NCBI GenBank assembly: GCA_002786065.1
Contig: NHNY01000004.1
Span: 1,240,001-1,304,000, forward strand
DNA from: Microcyclospora pomicola
Lineage: Eukaryota > Ascomycota > Dothideomycetes > Capnodiales
Length of the DNA: 64,000 nucleotides
Direction of reading: 5' to 3'
Positions 62,919-64,000 of this stretch are shown here, in pieces. Position numbers and translations under genes: made by a program. Numbering within the stretch: position 1 is the first letter of the stretch; every line of letters begins with the position of its first letter. Under the pieces are notes generated by a model. It saw nothing but the letters and a program-made list of their open reading frames with translations, was not told where the DNA came from and ran no database searches.

Positions 62919-64000
62919 TCACGTCACCAAGACATCCAGTTGCGCATATACGTCCACTACGGCGCGGTACACCAGCAGCAGGGGATAGACGACGAGCAGC
63001 ACAGGCGCTGTCCACGCCGGCACAAACTCGCTCCGCGCCTTGTGGATCATGTACACCGTCGATAATAGGCAGATCACACTGTAGTTCAAGTCAGCTATCG
63101 GGACGTGTAACAGAGGGCGATGGTGAAGATGGCTTACCCTGCAATCATCAGCCACTCACTGATGGGGTACGGAAAGTACACAGTAGAGGCAAACTGGGCG
63201 GTCGATGACGGCGTCTCTGTGAAAAGCAGAGCGAATGCCATGCACAGATACTGCAAGATGGCATGTGACGCGATCCGCAATACCACCAGTTCGTAGATCA
63301 CTGCGAATCTTGATTTTCCCGTCCACTTCACTGCCGACGCATCCGTGCTACTGTTCTTCTTGAAAGCGACTGAAGTGTATCGTGCCGCAGCTAGAACCCA
63401 CTGACGCGCTTCGGTGGCTTGTGTGTACAGATAGCTGGCGTAGGTCGCTGGACAGGGCTCGAAGCAGACAAGTCTCAGGTCGTTAACTGTCCGGGCGCCT
63501 TGCGCGACTGCAGCAAAGCCAACATCATGGCCGGTACGCGCTACATTGGCTGTCGCGCCAGTTGCAGCTCGTAGCGCCGCTGTCCTCCAGTAAGTATTCG
63601 AGTCCAATGCGGCGTTGAATGTCCAGGTGATGGCCCGACCAGGGTACAGGAGCGCGTACACCATGTCATGCTCGATGTTGGCCAGCGCGGCGAAGAATGA
63701 GGAGCTTCTTCCCTGTGGCACACGCACACTTCTGCCTTGCATCACGTCTACCTTCGCATCCTGCATCAGGCGCTCCACCGCAATGCGCATAGCATGTGGG
63801 TGCGGCCGTTGATCACGGGAAAAGATGGCCATGATACTAGCAGCCATCGTGCCGGCGGAGGACAGGAAGTGCGCGAGACGCGCTGAAAGTGAGCCTTGAG
63901 CATGTGGAGGAGTCACGTAGATGCGTACCCCGGCCGCTTCCAGGGTTCCGTCGTAGTCGTTGGCGTGCATATGCGCTATGCTGTGCTCGTGGCACAGGAC
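62919..64000 (-). CDS. Unidentified multi-pass membrane protein (5' partial)
   Basis: Exon 63138 to beyond 64000 and exon 63078-62919 are joined by a 59-nt intron (GTAAGCC...CAG), keeping one frame. An ATG lies at 63970, but the frame is open to the window edge, so the true start may be outside. I do not recognise the family. The visible N-terminal part is soluble and Ala/Thr/Arg-rich with predicted helices; three or four hydrophobic segments occur toward the end (VIYELVVLRIASHAILQYLC, then a YPISEWLMIAGVICLLS segment across the splice, and WTAPVLLVVYPLLLVYRAVV). The C-terminus is short (YAQLDVLVT). Possibly a transporter-like or channel-like protein; this is a guess. Confidence 0.55.

Noticed and set aside
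1-64000. Operon-like or biosynthetic gene cluster
   Set aside because: Genes are unlinked in function and on mixed strands; no polyketide, peptide-synthetase or terpene enzyme is present.

Overview
The window is nuclear DNA from a filamentous ascomycete (Pezizomycotina; Dothideomycetes is my best guess, by inference only). Reasons: spliceosomal introns are short (45-80 nt, one of 277 nt), with GT..AG ends; proteins match fungal families (Snt1, Ltv1, Lsg1, Rai1, Caf1, Flx1, fungal SLATT, fungal F-box and acyltransferase families); genes are dense on both strands and intergenic gaps are about 0.2-2 kb. I found no tRNA, rRNA, CRISPR array or recognisable transposon or viral relic.

Layout. 0-9 kb: a secreted Ser/Thr-rich protein with two PAN/apple-like Cys clusters (3' end off the left edge), the CAF1/POP2 deadenylase, complex I subunit B12 (NDUFB3) and an Flx1-type mitochondrial carrier. 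9-15 kb: a fungal SLATT-domain membrane protein, a gene-poor stretch packed with AAGGTA/TACCTT motifs, and a single-exon gene joining MATH, degenerate ubiquitin-protease, MORN and RING domains. 16-30 kb: deoxyhypusine synthase, the 2049-residue Snt1-type SANT protein, a small Myb-like protein, a short-chain dehydrogenase and a Sis1-type DnaJ. 30-38 kb: two F-box-type proteins, a RidA protein, a Pex11-family protein and an amino acid/GABA permease cut into nine exons. 38-48 kb: ORC2, an HPP-family membrane protein, PdxS (vitamin B6), an orphan protein, a second small Myb-like protein and UreF. 48-64 kb: the divergent ribosome-export pair LTV1/LSG1, RAI1, a MINDY deubiquitinase with a CaaX end, a large membrane acyltransferase with an extracellular domain, and an unidentified membrane protein running off the right edge.

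Most genes are unlinked housekeeping functions: mRNA decay (CAF1, RAI1), ribosome export (LTV1, LSG1), translation-factor modification (DYS1), replication origins (ORC2), mitochondria (NDUFB3, FLX1) and cofactor or nitrogen metabolism (PdxS, UreF, permease). The most unusual object is the MATH / pseudo-ubiquitin-protease / MORN / RING protein at 11896-14700. It reads as a deubiquitinase scaffold that has lost its catalytic cysteine and is joined to an E3 ligase RING. Start codons were re-chosen by eye at ATG: the longest open frames of several genes begin at non-ATG codons.
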